Translations under genes and position numbers: made by a program
Source of the DNA: Algoriphagus winogradskyi
Lineage (GTDB): Bacteria > Bacteroidota > Bacteroidia > Cytophagales > Cyclobacteriaceae
DNA length: 64,000 bases
Direction: 5' to 3'
Assembly (NCBI RefSeq): GCF_900182815.1
Contig: NZ_FXUA01000003.1
Span: 62,001-126,000, forward strand
The notes under the pieces: generated by a model
The model's input: the letters and a program-made list of their open reading frames with translations, nothing else
The model's database searches: none
What the model was told of the DNA's origin: nothing
Part shown: piece after piece, positions 54,921-64,000 of the stretch
Layout: every line of letters starts with the position of its first letter
How positions within the stretch are numbered: the stretch's first letter is position 1

Positions 54921-55496
54921 TTAGTTTATTGTAATTGGTAGCTTAAGCTTCTCCCAGCGGATAACGATACCTGGGTTTTCAATGTCTATAGAAAGTGACT
55001 CTTGGGTGGATTCTTCCCATACAGGAGTCACATCTACTCTTAGCACGTCATTCTTTTCATCGTATTGGAAATGACCATGTTCCAGATCCCATTCCGAATT
55101 AAAAATAACTGTCCAAGCTCCTGTTTCTTTGGGAATTGTAAATAAGGAATATTTACCTGCTTCCAACTTCTTGCCTTCAACCGTCATGTCCTCAGCTAGG
55201 TCAACATAGGAGGCTTCATTTGCACCTGTTCTCCAAACCACATTGTATGGAACCAAATCACCCCACAGGTCTCTGCCTTTTACTGCGGGAGATCCATACT
55301 GTACTTTGATTGCCTTTCCGGCAATTTGACCTTCTTTCACCATTAATGGGCTTGGTCTGGATTCTGCTTCTGTAGCTGCTTCCATGGTCTCCTCAGCTAC
55401 TACTGACTCTGAAGTTTCAATAGCCTTTGGTTCACTACATGAAGCAAAAACTATGGCTAAAATTGCTGCCGATAAAATAGGATGGTTCGTTTTCAT
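54921..55496 (-). CDS. DUF2911-family lipoprotein
   Basis: Predicted lipoprotein of 191 residues: signal peptide with lipobox IVFASC (Cys about residue 20), an acidic linker rich in Glu/Ala/Thr (about 25-50), then the DUF2911 domain with VQYGSPAVKGRDLWGDLVPYNVVWRTGANEAS, which runs over about residues 64-95, and LEAGKYSLFTIPKETGAWTVIFN. The function of this Bacteroidetes-rich family is not known to me beyond its beta-rich fold. It is monocistronic, with a terminator after it and a hairpin-rich leader before it. Confidence 0.9.
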   Translation of the reverse strand: MKTNHPILSAAILAIVFASCSEPKAIETSESVVAEETMEAATEAESRPSPLMVKEGQIAGKAIKVQYGSPAVKGRDLWGDLVPYNVVWRTGANEASYVDLAEDMTVEGKKLEAGKYSLFTIPKETGAWTVIFNSEWDLEHGHFQYDEKNDVLRVDVTPVWEESTQESLSIDIENPGIVIRWEKLKLPITIN

Positions 55497-55847
55497 CTAT
55501 TAATGTTTTGTTTTTGAATTGGCGACCCGAAAACTATCGGGAGAAATCTGGCATGAGGAATAATCCTTCCAGGGTGTAGCGACCTTCGTCATGCGCGATT
55601 TCCTAGTGGTAATTTTCTATTGAAATAAGTAATAATTGACAAAGCTGCAAAATTCAAGCCTCTATTTTACCATTTGTAGCACAATCATTTTATGGAGAAA
55701 CAAATATTCTACCTTTACCGATTAGTTAAATGATATTTTGAATTCAATCTTCATTTGGATCGAAGATTGTGTATAACGTTAAAACACGAATCACTATAAT
55801 AGGGACATGATTTATTGCTTACTTTATTTCCAGAATAATTTCAATTC
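55497..55847. other. Divergent intergenic region
   Basis: The 351-bp gap between two divergently transcribed genes holds the folded element at 55526-55602. The remainder (55603-55847) is AT-rich and must hold the promoter of the plus-strand gene, but no exact TAnnTTTG box is seen; TACCATTTG at about 55669 is close with one extra spacer base. Confidence 0.5.
55526..55602 (-). repeat. Folded REP-like element in the leader of the DUF2911 gene
   Basis: GAAATC (55543-55548) pairs with GATTTC (55597-55602) and GCATGA (55551-55556) with TCATGC (55589-55594), with a 2x2 internal loop. Inside is a GGAA/TTCC hairpin (55557-55570), and beside it CCCGA/TCGGG (55526-55541). It resembles common Bacteroidetes intergenic repeats containing AGAAATCT; I do not match it to a known riboswitch. 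Confidence 0.6.
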
Positions 55848-56891
55848 ATGAAAGTCATTACCTGGTTAATTTTTGCCGTTACCTTAGTGTTATTTGCCAG
55901 CGTATTTATCTCTCCGGAGTATTTCAAATACGTGGGACTTTTACCTTTCTTCATTCCAGTTTTTTTACTACTGAATCTATTTTTGCTAGTAATTCTGATT
56001 TTATCATGGAGAAAACTATCCTTTTTGCCTCTACTGGCGCTAATTCTGGGCTATAAATTTTTCCTTGCCACATTCCAGATTCATCCTAAAAATGAGAATG
56101 TTGAAGGACTAAAAGTATTGACCTACAATGCTCATATGTTCTACTATAAATCCAGTAATAAAGGGGCTGCAGACTCGAATGTATTCACCTGGCTTCAGGA
56201 TCAAGAGGCTGACGTAAAAGTTTTTCAAGAATTTTACCAAGATAACACCACGCCTTCCCGAGATGCGGTAAAAATTCTGGGGAAGAATTCTAACTACAAA
56301 GTTTCGTACCACATCACAGACGGTAATCCAAAGAAAAGATCAAATGGATTGGCGATTTTCTCTAAATACCCAATTATCAATGACGGGAAAGTATTTGATG
56401 CTCAAGGCACAAACGGGGCTATTTTCGCAGATATTTTGGTGAATAGTGATACGATTCGAATTTATAATGCACATCTGGAATCCATGCGAATTGATTCAGA
56501 TGGCTTGGAAAATATCGAAGGCGTAAAGGAAAACTATAGACAAACCTTAGGAAAGCTTCAACGAGGAAGTTTAGCCCGAAGCAAGCAACTGAAGGTCCTT
56601 TTGGAGCATATGGATAACAGTCCGCACCCATTGATCTTGATGGGAGATTTAAATGAAATCCCATATTCCTATACCTATTTCAAACTGAGTGAAAATTATG
56701 ATAATGCTTTCGAAAAAGCTGGGACAGGATTTGGTTTCACTTACAATCGCATACTTTTCTTTCTAAGAATTGATCATATTTTTTCAAGTGAAAAGCTTCA
56801 AGCGGTGCAATTCAAGACTCACAGAGAGGTTGACTATTCCGATCATTATCCTGTCACAGCTACATTCAGTTGGGACGGTTTTAAGCAATAA
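55848..56891 (+). CDS. Membrane-anchored endonuclease/exonuclease/phosphatase-fold protein
   Basis: Protein of 347 residues with three N-terminal membrane helices (about 4-22, 27-52, 57-76) and a C-terminal EEP domain facing the periplasm or cytoplasm. Catalytic motifs are visible: LKVLTYNAHMF with the metal-binding Asn, IYNAHLES with the His, LMGDLNEIP with Asp-x-Asn, and DYSDHYPVTATF with the Asp-His pair. Members hydrolyse phosphodiesters such as DNA, phosphoinositides or sphingomyelin; the substrate here is unknown. It converges with the RND gene with only 8 bp between stops. Confidence 0.9.
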   Translation: MKVITWLIFAVTLVLFASVFISPEYFKYVGLLPFFIPVFLLLNLFLLVILILSWRKLSFLPLLALILGYKFFLATFQIHPKNENVEGLKVLTYNAHMFYYKSSNKGAADSNVFTWLQDQEADVKVFQEFYQDNTTPSRDAVKILGKNSNYKVSYHITDGNPKKRSNGLAIFSKYPIINDGKVFDAQGTNGAIFADILVNSDTIRIYNAHLESMRIDSDGLENIEGVKENYRQTLGKLQRGSLARSKQLKVLLEHMDNSPHPLILMGDLNEIPYSYTYFKLSENYDNAFEKAGTGFGFTYNRILFFLRIDHIFSSEKLQAVQFKTHREVDYSDHYPVTATFSWDGFKQ

Positions 56892-56899
56892 TTTTACAT

Positions 56900-59152
56900 T
56901 TATTTATTGAATTTTTGTTCCCACATTTTCTTCAAGGGCAAAAGCAAAAGCGGGAGAAGTAACATATCTGCCAATAGCGCAAAAATCAGCGAAGCTGAAA
57001 TCAATAAGCCTGTAAAGTGAGTTACGCCAAACTGGCTAAAAATCAGCAAACCAAATCCAGTTGTTAAGACCACTGTAGTCAAAGCTATCGCTTTCCCGGC
57101 TTCTAGACAGGTACGCTTCAGCGCATAAATTAGGTTTTTGCCCAAGCTAAGCTCATGCTTTAGCCTGCTCATAAAATGAATGCTGTCATCTACCGCAATT
57201 CCAAAGGCAACAGTAAAAAGTATGGCTGTGGTCAATTTAAATTCTATATCCAGTAAATACATTAGTCCTAGCATCCAGATAAGCGGAATTAAATTAGGGA
57301 TCAATAACAGGAATGAGATTCGCCAACTTCGAAACAAAAAACCAACAATAATCCCTACTAATAAAAAAGCGACACCAAGACCTTTTGCCATTTGCTTGGT
57401 GACTGACTTATGGCCTTTGTCAATTAGATAAGCGGTCCCTGTCCATCGAACTTTTAATAAGTCAGAATCAATCTTATTGTTTACAAAATCATTTAGTTCA
57501 TCCCTGAGTTCAGACATTTTCAAAGACCCCAGATCAGGTACCCTGGAGCTGATTCTACCAGTTTTTCTATCCTTACTGAGTACTTGCTTACCATTTAGTT
57601 CCAAAGCTTTATCAAGCCAGCGCCCCATTCGCTGACGCTGCCCAGAGGACGGAAGAGTAAATGCTTTAGGATCTCCTTGATTCTGCGCCTGATTGATAGA
57701 TTTGATCAGTATCAAAGGTGAAATTATCTTGCTATCTCCAAATAACTCATGAATTTTAGCCTCAACTTTTTCCAGTTCTTTTAAGACCTCTAGGTCTAGT
57801 AAAGAGATTGCTTTGGGACCAATGGAAACAGAAATCTCTAATGGATTTGACCCTCCAAATTGCTCATCAAAGTATTCAAAATCTTTTTGAATCGGGTGGT
57901 CCAAGGGCAGGTTATCCAGTAAGTAGCCGTTTATCTCCAACTTTGAACCAAGAAAAACACAAAGCATTGTAATCCCTAAAAATGAAAGATAGATCGATTT
58001 TCTCTTTTTTAATTGCCAAGCAAAAAGCCTGTGTAAAATGTCAGGTTGTTCAACCTTTGGGATTGAATAACTTTTAGCTATTGGGATGAGAAATAATAAG
58101 CCTGGAGAAATAAGTATTACTGCCAAAAAAATAACCAAAACTCCCAATCCAGTTGTCCAGCCAAAATCCTGAAGCGCTGGAATTGTGGTGAAATAAAGTG
58201 AAACAAAACCTAACGAGGTGGTTAATACTGTCAACCAGACAGGCATGAGAAGTTCCTTGTAAATAGCTGTGATAGCGTCCCCTTTATTTACTCCAGTTTT
58301 GAGTTTCTTAGTTAGATGGGTGAAAAAATGGATTAAAGCGCTCAAGCCAACAATCATAAAAATAGTTGGCTGCATGATTGACATTACATCGAATGGTTTT
58401 CCCAAATAAAGAAGTAAGCCAAAAGCCCATGCAACTCCTATAAGGAGTACAACTAGGGGAATAACTACACCCCACCAAGAACGAAAAATGATAATCAGCA
58501 AGAATACCATGAGCAAGATCGAGCAACCAAAAAACAGCCCGAATTCATTTTGCATTAGCACGATAAAGTCACCTTGCGTTTGAATTTTCCCTGCTATGGC
58601 AAGTGGTTCAATTTCAAATTGGGAGAATAATTCTTTGATTGAACCATACAGTTCGTCACCAGCAACCTTGGATATATTTTGTTCATTCTTGATCAATAAG
58701 AGCAGTGCATTCCCGTCTTTCGATATCAATTGGGAACGATATTGATTCAAGTTAGACGACGTATTGGCCAAAGATTTTTCATCTGACCAATCCAGTAATT
58801 TTCTATAGGTTAAGCCAAAAACACCAATTACCGGTTGCCTCAAGTTAAGAATGGAAATGACCGTATCCACTTTCTCCAATTTTTGAATTTGGGACTGGAT
58901 CCTATTTGCCTTTTCTAAAAAATCTGGCTTCAGTAGCTCATCCTCAGAATTGCTGAGGGCAATAAGCAAGTAGTCATTATCATTTTCAAACTGACTTTTG
59001 AAGCTATTATAGAAATCTAAATCTGTGTCATTCTGCGGAAAAAAGGTCTCAAAATTATAATTAAATTGAGGTAGAGGACGGAATATTATGAGTAAAATGC
59101 TGAGAATGGCAGCAACAGCGAGTAAAGAATAAGCGGTAGATTTTTGGAACAT
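56900..59152 (-). CDS. RND superfamily (MMPL-type) transporter
   Basis: Inner-membrane transporter of 750 residues with the duplicated RND plan: helix 1 (about 8-25), a periplasmic loop (FNYNFETFFPQNDTDLDFYNSF), helices 2-6, a second long periplasmic loop, and helices 8-12. VAFGIAVDDSIHFMSRLKHEL carries the Asp pair of the second-half proton relay; the first half has VGLSALIHFFTHL instead, so only one half appears fully charged. Related proteins export lipids, hopanoids or pigments. ATG at 59152 begins the signal-like MFQKSTAYSLLAVAAILS. It is monocistronic. Confidence 0.9.
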   Translation of the reverse strand: MFQKSTAYSLLAVAAILSILLIIFRPLPQFNYNFETFFPQNDTDLDFYNSFKSQFENDNDYLLIALSNSEDELLKPDFLEKANRIQSQIQKLEKVDTVISILNLRQPVIGVFGLTYRKLLDWSDEKSLANTSSNLNQYRSQLISKDGNALLLLIKNEQNISKVAGDELYGSIKELFSQFEIEPLAIAGKIQTQGDFIVLMQNEFGLFFGCSILLMVFLLIIIFRSWWGVVIPLVVLLIGVAWAFGLLLYLGKPFDVMSIMQPTIFMIVGLSALIHFFTHLTKKLKTGVNKGDAITAIYKELLMPVWLTVLTTSLGFVSLYFTTIPALQDFGWTTGLGVLVIFLAVILISPGLLFLIPIAKSYSIPKVEQPDILHRLFAWQLKKRKSIYLSFLGITMLCVFLGSKLEINGYLLDNLPLDHPIQKDFEYFDEQFGGSNPLEISVSIGPKAISLLDLEVLKELEKVEAKIHELFGDSKIISPLILIKSINQAQNQGDPKAFTLPSSGQRQRMGRWLDKALELNGKQVLSKDRKTGRISSRVPDLGSLKMSELRDELNDFVNNKIDSDLLKVRWTGTAYLIDKGHKSVTKQMAKGLGVAFLLVGIIVGFLFRSWRISFLLLIPNLIPLIWMLGLMYLLDIEFKLTTAILFTVAFGIAVDDSIHFMSRLKHELSLGKNLIYALKRTCLEAGKAIALTTVVLTTGFGLLIFSQFGVTHFTGLLISASLIFALLADMLLLPLLLLPLKKMWEQKFNK

Positions 59153-59287
59153 TAACTAATCTGAAATGGCATTTAGACCTGTTTGCCTCTCCAAGTATAA
59201 TAATATTGAAGGTGGTTTGTTTTAAATCAATTCCATTTATTATCTGAACTGATTAACTTGCCGAAACTTGAAAATCAAACTTAGAAG

Positions 59288-60082
59288 ATGAAGCAATACC
59301 ACGATTTGATGCGCAAAATCCTTGATGAAGGAGCTGTAAAAGGAGATAGAACGGGAACAGGAACACGGAGTATTTTCGGTCATCAAATGCGTTTTGATTT
59401 ATCAAAAGGTTTTCCAGTAGTCACTACCAAAAAGCTCCACCTTCGCTCTATTATCATCGAGCTGCTTTGGTTTCTAAAAGGTGATTCAAATATCAAATAC
59501 CTTAACGACAACAAAGTTTCTATTTGGAATGAATGGGCTGACGAAAATGGTGATTTGGGGCCGGTTTATGGTTATCAGTGGAGACATTGGCCAGATGGCA
59601 AAGGTGGAGAAATCGATCAGATCAAAAACCTTATTCATCAGATCAAAACTAAACCTGACAGTCGCAGACATATTGTAAGTGCCTGGAACGTGGCTGATGT
59701 AGATAATATGGCTTTACCTCCATGTCACACTATTTTTCAGTTCTATGTAGCTGATGGTAAATTGAGTTGCCAGCTGTATCAGAGAAGTGCAGATGTTTTT
59801 CTTGGAGTACCTTTTAACATTGCGTCCTATGCTTTATTTACCATGATGGTGGCGCAGGTTTGCGGGTTGGAAGCGGGTGATTTCATTCACACCTTTGGAG
59901 ATGCACATTTGTATTCCAACCATCTGGAGCAGGCAGAATTACAATTGAGTCGGGAGATCAGGGATTTACCTACTATGAAAATCAATCCTGAAGTCACTGA
60001 TATTTTTGAATTCAAATACGAAGATTTTGAATTGATTAATTACGATCCACACCCACATATTAAAGCTGCAGTTGCTGTATAA
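59288..60082 (+). CDS. thyA: Thymidylate synthase
   Basis: Cytoplasmic enzyme of 264 residues, the same length as the E. coli protein, converting dUMP to dTMP with methylene-tetrahydrofolate. [20 protein letters not shown] binds phosphate, the catalytic Cys is residue 146 in [14 protein letters not shown], followed by [21 protein letters not shown] and [12 protein letters not shown]. The start is ATG at 59288. No folate reductase gene follows; the neighbour is a PKD lipoprotein after a possible terminator. Confidence 0.98.
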   Translation: MKQYHDLMRKILDEGAVKGDRTGTGTRSIFGHQMRFDLSKGFPVVTTKKLHLRSIIIELLWFLKGDSNIKYLNDNKVSIWNEWADENGDLGPVYGYQWRHWPDGKGGEIDQIKNLIHQIKTKPDSRRHIVSAWNVADVDNMALPPCHTIFQFYVADGKLSCQLYQRSADVFLGVPFNIASYALFTMMVAQVCGLEAGDFIHTFGDAHLYSNHLEQAELQLSREIRDLPTMKINPEVTDIFEFKYEDFELINYDPHPHIKAAVAV

Positions 60083-60135
60083 TCGCTCCGAAAGAAGTTT
60101 GAAGAAATAGTTTGGCTGATGGTTAGAATTACCAG

Positions 60136-60165
60136 AAATAGTTAGATTTAGGTTAACTATTTTTA
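60136..60165 (+). terminator. AT-rich terminator after thyA
   Basis: AAATAGTTA (60136-60144) and TAACTATTT (60154-60162) are perfect 9-bp inverted arms followed by TT, about 55 nt after the stop. The stem is AT-rich, so strength is uncertain. Confidence 0.5.
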
Positions 60166-60184
60166 CCAGTCACACTTACATCAT

Positions 60185-60883
60185 ATGAAACTAAACCACT
60201 TAAGTGCTTTGCTAATTCTATTAGCATGTTGTGGATGCTCTTCTGAAGAAGAGTACCCGGTAATTGAAGCCAATTTTGAATTAAAATCCGACAAAACTTT
60301 AGCCTTTGTCCCTGTGCAATTTGAATCAGTTGTAGATGGTGCTTATGCTTATTTCTGGGATTTCGGTAATGGCACCACCTCAAATGAGAAAACGGTATCT
60401 CCTATTTACGAAGAGCCTGGGACCTACACAGTAAGCTTAACTACCACCTCGCTCAATAAAGTGAAAAATACGGTTAGAAAAGAGGTGAAAATCGGCGCCT
60501 ATTTCATCAATAAAATAACCGCAATCCCAAGAAATGGGTATTCGAATGGGGATTTGTATTTTGGAATCCAGCAAGATAAACCATCCGGCTGGATTGCGGT
60601 CGATCAGAATAAAATCCCTTTTGAGCTTAGTTCCTCAGGAGAGCCATTTCAGATCTCCACTCCAAAAATTGCATTTGGAGGTAATAGCTTTGACTTTGGA
60701 CTCCCCATTATCATCCTAGTTGATAACACTACAAATACAGAACCTGCCAACTCCTATTTACAAAGTGGTTTAGCAAAGATGGAGTTGAATGAAGAGGGAA
60801 CTGCAGGAAAGATATTTCTTAACTTAAGAGCTGTGGCTAAATATGATTTTGAATTGGAGTTTAGCTATGAATACGTAGATTAA
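60185..60883 (+). CDS. PKD-domain lipoprotein
   Basis: Lipoprotein of 232 residues with a signal peptide and lipobox LACCGC (Cys about residue 18). Residues about 30-105 form a PKD domain: FVPVQFESVVDGAYAYFWDFGNGTTSNEKTV and EEPGTYTVSLTTTS contain the W-D-F-G-x-G and YTVxLT signatures. The remaining beta-rich part (about 110-232) is not recognised. It is expected at the outer membrane. It has its own terminator at 60903. Confidence 0.88.
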   Translation: MKLNHLSALLILLACCGCSSEEEYPVIEANFELKSDKTLAFVPVQFESVVDGAYAYFWDFGNGTTSNEKTVSPIYEEPGTYTVSLTTTSLNKVKNTVRKEVKIGAYFINKITAIPRNGYSNGDLYFGIQQDKPSGWIAVDQNKIPFELSSSGEPFQISTPKIAFGGNSFDFGLPIIILVDNTTNTEPANSYLQSGLAKMELNEEGTAGKIFLNLRAVAKYDFELEFSYEYVD

Positions 60884-60902
60884 GTTTCTAGTATTTACCT
60901 AT

Positions 60903-60937
60903 AAAAGCCCTGAACCATGAGATTCTGGGCTTTTTTG
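60903..60937. terminator. Intrinsic terminator between convergent genes
   Basis: AAAAGCCC (60903-60910) pairs with GGGCTTTT (60927-60934), with further GAA/TTC pairing beyond one mismatch, and six T follow on the plus strand. The A-run on the other side makes it likely bidirectional. Confidence 0.85.
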
Positions 60938-60940
60938 CGT

Positions 60941-61510
60941 TTAGGGTGCTACCCGGTTTAAACACCTGTTTACTGCTTCTTGATCATTCCATATAAATAC
61001 TTGTGAATGTCCGAAAACATCAAGAATCACGGAATAATGATCATTTGAAATAAAATAGCGATTACTATCCTCTTTAGATTTTCTGATTTCCATACTAGAA
61101 ATTAAATTAGTTTTAATTTCATAAAAGAAAATACCATGATCATAAAGTCTAGAAAAAAAGGCGAATGTGTGATCATTTTCACTATACTCATAAATACTCA
61201 CAGGTGTCTTGCCTTCCTTCGAAACATACCTAGATATTTTATACGTACTGCCATCAATTTGAAATTTGGCAGAACAAGAAGGCAATACATGTTTCACCTT
61301 CGCCAACCTTGTTTCCCAATGTGCCTTAAAATCAAAAGAATCAACATTTACACGTGGAGTAAAAGAGATTTTCTCCTTCAATTCTTTCAAGAAAGCTAAT
61401 GGACTAGTAGTGGGGAATTTACCAACGTAAGATATCTTGATTTCAAAGCCATCTACAGCTATATTTTTTATTTTATAACCTGTGAAAGCCCGAAGAATTT
61501 TATTAAGCAT
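60941..61510 (-). CDS. Protein of unknown function
   Basis: A 189-residue soluble-looking protein that I do not recognise; no signal peptide or membrane helix. It has alternating beta-type segments (IKNIAVDGFEIKISYVG, AKFQIDGSTYKISRYVS, TFAFFSRLYDHGIFFYEIKTN) and a single Cys in the middle (LPSCSAKF). ATG at 61510. It is convergent with the PKD lipoprotein and ends inside the shared terminator region. No operon partner. Confidence 0.7.
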   Translation of the reverse strand: MLNKILRAFTGYKIKNIAVDGFEIKISYVGKFPTTSPLAFLKELKEKISFTPRVNVDSFDFKAHWETRLAKVKHVLPSCSAKFQIDGSTYKISRYVSKEGKTPVSIYEYSENDHTFAFFSRLYDHGIFFYEIKTNLISSMEIRKSKEDSNRYFISNDHYSVILDVFGHSQVFIWNDQEAVNRCLNRVAP

Positions 61511-61616
61511 TGTGTGGTTTTGAAAAGATTTAAAGCAATTAGTGAAGATACATTAATAGATCGACGAAACACATTATATAAGCTATAAAAAACCCTGAAT
61601 TAGTTAAAATTTAGTC

Positions 61617-61656
61617 AAAAAAAAATGGCCTCCATTATAAATTGAAGGCCATTTTA
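61617..61656 (-). terminator. Intrinsic terminator of the S9 peptidase gene
   Basis: AAAATGGCCT (61622-61631) and AGGCCATTTT (61646-61655) are perfect 10-bp arms; on the minus strand the stem is followed by nine T, directly after the stop at 61668. Confidence 0.93.
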
Positions 61657-61667
61657 GTAAAAATCAA

Positions 61668-64000
61668 TTATTGATTGAGCTCATATTTTAATGTCTTACC
61701 TTTCTGCACAGCAGGCAGCCCTTCTGTCATCCAAAGAGGTGCTGGAGCTCCCTTTAGGTAATGATCAAAGAACTGACTTAATCGAACTGATAAATCCTTT
61801 CTATTTTTACGTTGTACCAAATTGTGATCCTCACCATTATATTGAAGTAACCAAGCTGGCTGATTCAATCGCTTCAATGCCATAAACATCTCTATCCCCT
61901 GATACCACGGCACAGATCCATCTTCGTCATTATGCATGATCAGTACTGGCGTTTTGACTCTATCCATAAAAAACAGAGGAGAGTTCTCTATATAATAGAC
62001 TGGTTTTTCCCAAAGAGTCCCTCCTATTCTAGATTGTGTTTGCTCGTATTGGAACATGCGGCTCATGCCAGTTCCCCATCGGATTCCTCCATAAGCTGAA
62101 GTCATATTCACTACCGGCGCACCAGCTCCTGCAGCTTTAAACATGTCAGTTTGAGTGATAAGATAAGCTACTTGATAACCACCCCAGCTCTGTCCCTGAA
62201 TCGCAATATTATCAGCATCTACGAAGCCTTTGGCCACAATTGACTGAACACCTGGGATAATGCAGCTATAGGCACTTGGCCCTGGAAGTCCCAATTCATA
62301 TTTGATATCAGGTACAAAAACCAAGTAGTCGTTACTGACAAAATATGGGATGTTAATCGTTGAAGCGCTAGGTGCGGGAGCTCTATAATTGTGTAAACCA
62401 TCACTATTTCTCTCATAGAAATAAACCATCATTGGATATTTCTTTGACTCATCAAAATCCTCAGGCTTGAACAGTAGGCCTTGCAAAGGATCTCCATCAT
62501 TGCTCACATATTCCACTAATTCCACTGACCCCCAATTAACACTGGCCTGTTGAGGATTGAGGTTAGACACCTTTTTAAGATTCTTAAAACTCAGATCCCC
62601 TAGATAAAGGTCTGGGTTCTCTTGATAAGTAGATTTGTTTAAAATAACTTCTGAACTTTCCTTGGCTTTGGTCAGTCCGGAATAACGATTTGCTGTCATT
62701 ATTAACTGCTTTGGAGCAGTTTTGCCATCAAAAGAACCAGTGAAATAGCCTGCATCTTTTGTTTTTTCATTAAATGCAGTTAGTAATAACTGCCCTTTGG
62801 GATCGATACTACGCTCTTCTCTATCCAGATCCTGTCTTCTAAAAACTATGGAAGACTTTCTTCCTTCTCCCTGAGTCAAGTTAATAGCAGAAGAAGGATT
62901 TACAGGGTCTATTTTCCAAATATCGAACCTATCATATACCAGAAATGCCTCATCACCAGCTAGCCAACCCGCGTTACCATAGCTTCCAGGAAGAGATGGT
63001 GAGTCATGCAACTCTTCGTAGAATACTTCTGAGAGTTCTTTGGTGAGATTAATTTTCGATTTCTTCGCTACATCGTAAGCTACCCAGCTACTATCACGTC
63101 CATCATACCAGTAAACATACTTGCCTTCTGGTGAAATCGAAGGAAATCCTGAAGCGTCCTTCTCAATCAAGGCCTTTGAACCATCGGTGAAATCAATCAA
63201 GTACAAATCTCTACCAATCTGAATATCCCAACTGTAATTGATCCGATAAGGGGCATCTGAATAGGCCAGCCCAAAATCACGCTCTACTTTTGGTTCCAAG
63301 CTCACATTTTTCACTTCTAAATCAGCAAGTTGAGTGATTTTATCAGTGGTAAGATCTATAGCAGCTAGGTAAGAGAAACGTTCTTCCCTTCCCTTATTCT
63401 TGAGCTGCATGGGCTGAATCTCCGAATCCTGCCATCCCCAAATATCCAAGCTAACTCTTTGATCGTCTAATATTGTGGTATCACTTTCATAGCTATAATC
63501 TACGTAGTCTGGAGCTACACCAAAAAATAGGCGTTCTTCACTTTCAGAGAATTTAAGATTACCATTCTCGCTTATTCTCCCATTACTTAAAATTCCCTCA
63601 GAATCTTTTGTTACAATTTCTTTAAGATCAGCAGTAGCAGTCTTTACAAGGAAAAGTGAATGATATGGTTTCTTAGACTTTGCAGAATCATCGGTTGCTA
63701 AATATGCCAAGTACTTTGTTTTAGGTGAGAATGTTACTTCAGAATAGGAAGTCATGCCTTCAGAGATCAGTTTACTCTCCCCGCTCTCAAGGTTAAGTAG
63801 GTATAAAGCAACATTGTCTAAGGTATCTTCTTCGGCAAGGACGTAATGAAGAAAAGCTCCATCTTTGGAGAAGCTGTATGACTTCACTCGTTCAAAATCA
63901 TAGCTCAGAGATCCATCCAATTTCCTTACGTTAAGCAGTGTTCCTTCAGTCTTTTTAGGTTTTTCAGCTTTAGTGGTAGAATCATTTTCGACTTCTTTAT
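61668..64000 (-). CDS. S9 family (prolyl-oligopeptidase-like) peptidase, N-terminus cut by window edge
   Basis: Serine peptidase with an N-terminal beta-propeller-like region (repeated SxDGxxLxY and FSPKTKYLAYL units) and a C-terminal alpha/beta-hydrolase domain. Catalytic triad: Ser in IAIQGQSWGGYQVAYL, Asp in LIMHNDEDGSVPWYQG, His in YNGEDHNL. The frame remains open to the right edge: the 27 codons upstream of the TTG at 63920 continue the protein, rich in Lys/Glu/Thr, so the true start and signal peptide lie outside the window. About 777 codons are visible. It is followed by a strong terminator. Confidence 0.92.
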   Translation of the reverse strand, partial: KEVENDSTTKAEKPKKTEGTLLNVRKLDGSLSYDFERVKSYSFSKDGAFLHYVLAEEDTLDNVALYLLNLESGESKLISEGMTSYSEVTFSPKTKYLAYLATDDSAKSKKPYHSLFLVKTATADLKEIVTKDSEGILSNGRISENGNLKFSESEERLFFGVAPDYVDYSYESDTTILDDQRVSLDIWGWQDSEIQPMQLKNKGREERFSYLAAIDLTTDKITQLADLEVKNVSLEPKVERDFGLAYSDAPYRINYSWDIQIGRDLYLIDFTDGSKALIEKDASGFPSISPEGKYVYWYDGRDSSWVAYDVAKKSKINLTKELSEVFYEELHDSPSLPGSYGNAGWLAGDEAFLVYDRFDIWKIDPVNPSSAINLTQGEGRKSSIVFRRQDLDREERSIDPKGQLLLTAFNEKTKDAGYFTGSFDGKTAPKQLIMTANRYSGLTKAKESSEVILNKSTYQENPDLYLGDLSFKNLKKVSNLNPQQASVNWGSVELVEYVSNDGDPLQGLLFKPEDFDESKKYPMMVYFYERNSDGLHNYRAPAPSASTINIPYFVSNDYLVFVPDIKYELGLPGPSAYSCIIPGVQSIVAKGFVDADNIAIQGQSWGGYQVAYLITQTDMFKAAGAGAPVVNMTSAYGGIRWGTGMSRMFQYEQTQSRIGGTLWEKPVYYIENSPLFFMDRVKTPVLIMHNDEDGSVPWYQGIEMFMALKRLNQPAWLLQYNGEDHNLVQRKNRKDLSVRLSQFFDHYLKGAPAPLWMTEGLPAVQKGKTLKYELNQ

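Noticed and set aside
55526..55602. Known riboswitch in the DUF2911 leader
   Set aside because: Compared from memory with SAM, TPP, cobalamin, fluoride and guanidine aptamer cores; none of the conserved cores is present, and it resembles dispersed repeats instead.
1..64000. CRISPR arrays, tRNA or rRNA genes, transposases
   Set aside because: No regularly spaced direct repeats, no tRNA-like cloverleaf ends and no transposase motifs were seen by eye; a tRNAscan or CRISPR search would settle it.

Overview
The window is low-GC bacterial DNA from a member of the Bacteroidota, most likely order Cytophagales and plausibly close to Algoriphagus/Cyclobacteriaceae. This is inferred from a giant secreted protein with a type IX secretion (CHU_C) C-terminal domain, Wzi- and DUF2911-family proteins, a tyrosine kinase of the Wzc type, and promoter cores of the Bacteroidetes form TAnnTTTG. 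No rRNA, tRNA, CRISPR array or transposase gene was found.

Positions 1 to about 51,000 form one exopolysaccharide/capsule locus of about 50 kb in which every gene lies on the minus strand, so it is transcribed from right to left. It holds 15 glycosyltransferases (12 GT4-like, one GT2, one GT26/WecG-like, one GT56/WecF-like) plus a truncated WecA/MraY-type initiating sugar-phosphate transferase at the left edge. The assembly machinery is present twice. The right half (28-51 kb) has an SLBB exporter, a kinase-less Wzz, a flippase, a polymerase and Wzi. The left half (2-28 kb) has a Wza-type lipoprotein, a Wzc kinase with a tyrosine-rich tail, a second polymerase and a second flippase. Nucleotide-sugar genes point to uronic acids (two UDP-sugar dehydrogenases), a 2,3-diacetamido-uronic acid (WbpB/D/E-like enzymes) and an Fuc4NAc-like sugar (WecE/WecF-like pair). 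Two unusual members are a 2611-residue lectin/SprB/PKD surface protein secreted by the type IX system and a periplasmic GH123-like glycosidase.

The most interesting regulatory signal is a 19-bp palindrome of the form TGAGTA-N7-TACTCA. It overlaps the -7 box of two putative promoters: one before the winged-helix/degenerate-nucleotidyltransferase regulator at the head of the locus (51.66 kb), the other in the intergenic gap that starts the left half (28.23 kb). The two copies match at 17 of 19 positions. This suggests a small regulon in which one unusual regulator coordinates the two halves of the locus and itself.

A dispersed composite repeat with covarying hairpins sits in the two largest intergenic gaps of the locus (1.46-1.96 kb and 8.20-8.45 kb). 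Other REP-like palindromes lie at 6.0 kb, inside a glycosyltransferase gene at 3.47 kb, and at 55.5 kb.

Positions 51.9-64 kb hold ordinary chromosomal genes: a small membrane protein, a penicillin-acylase-family Ntn hydrolase, a DUF2911 lipoprotein, an endonuclease/exonuclease/phosphatase-fold membrane protein, an RND/MMPL transporter, thymidylate synthase, a PKD lipoprotein, an unknown protein and an S9 prolyl-oligopeptidase-family peptidase cut by the right edge. Several convincing intrinsic terminators separate them.
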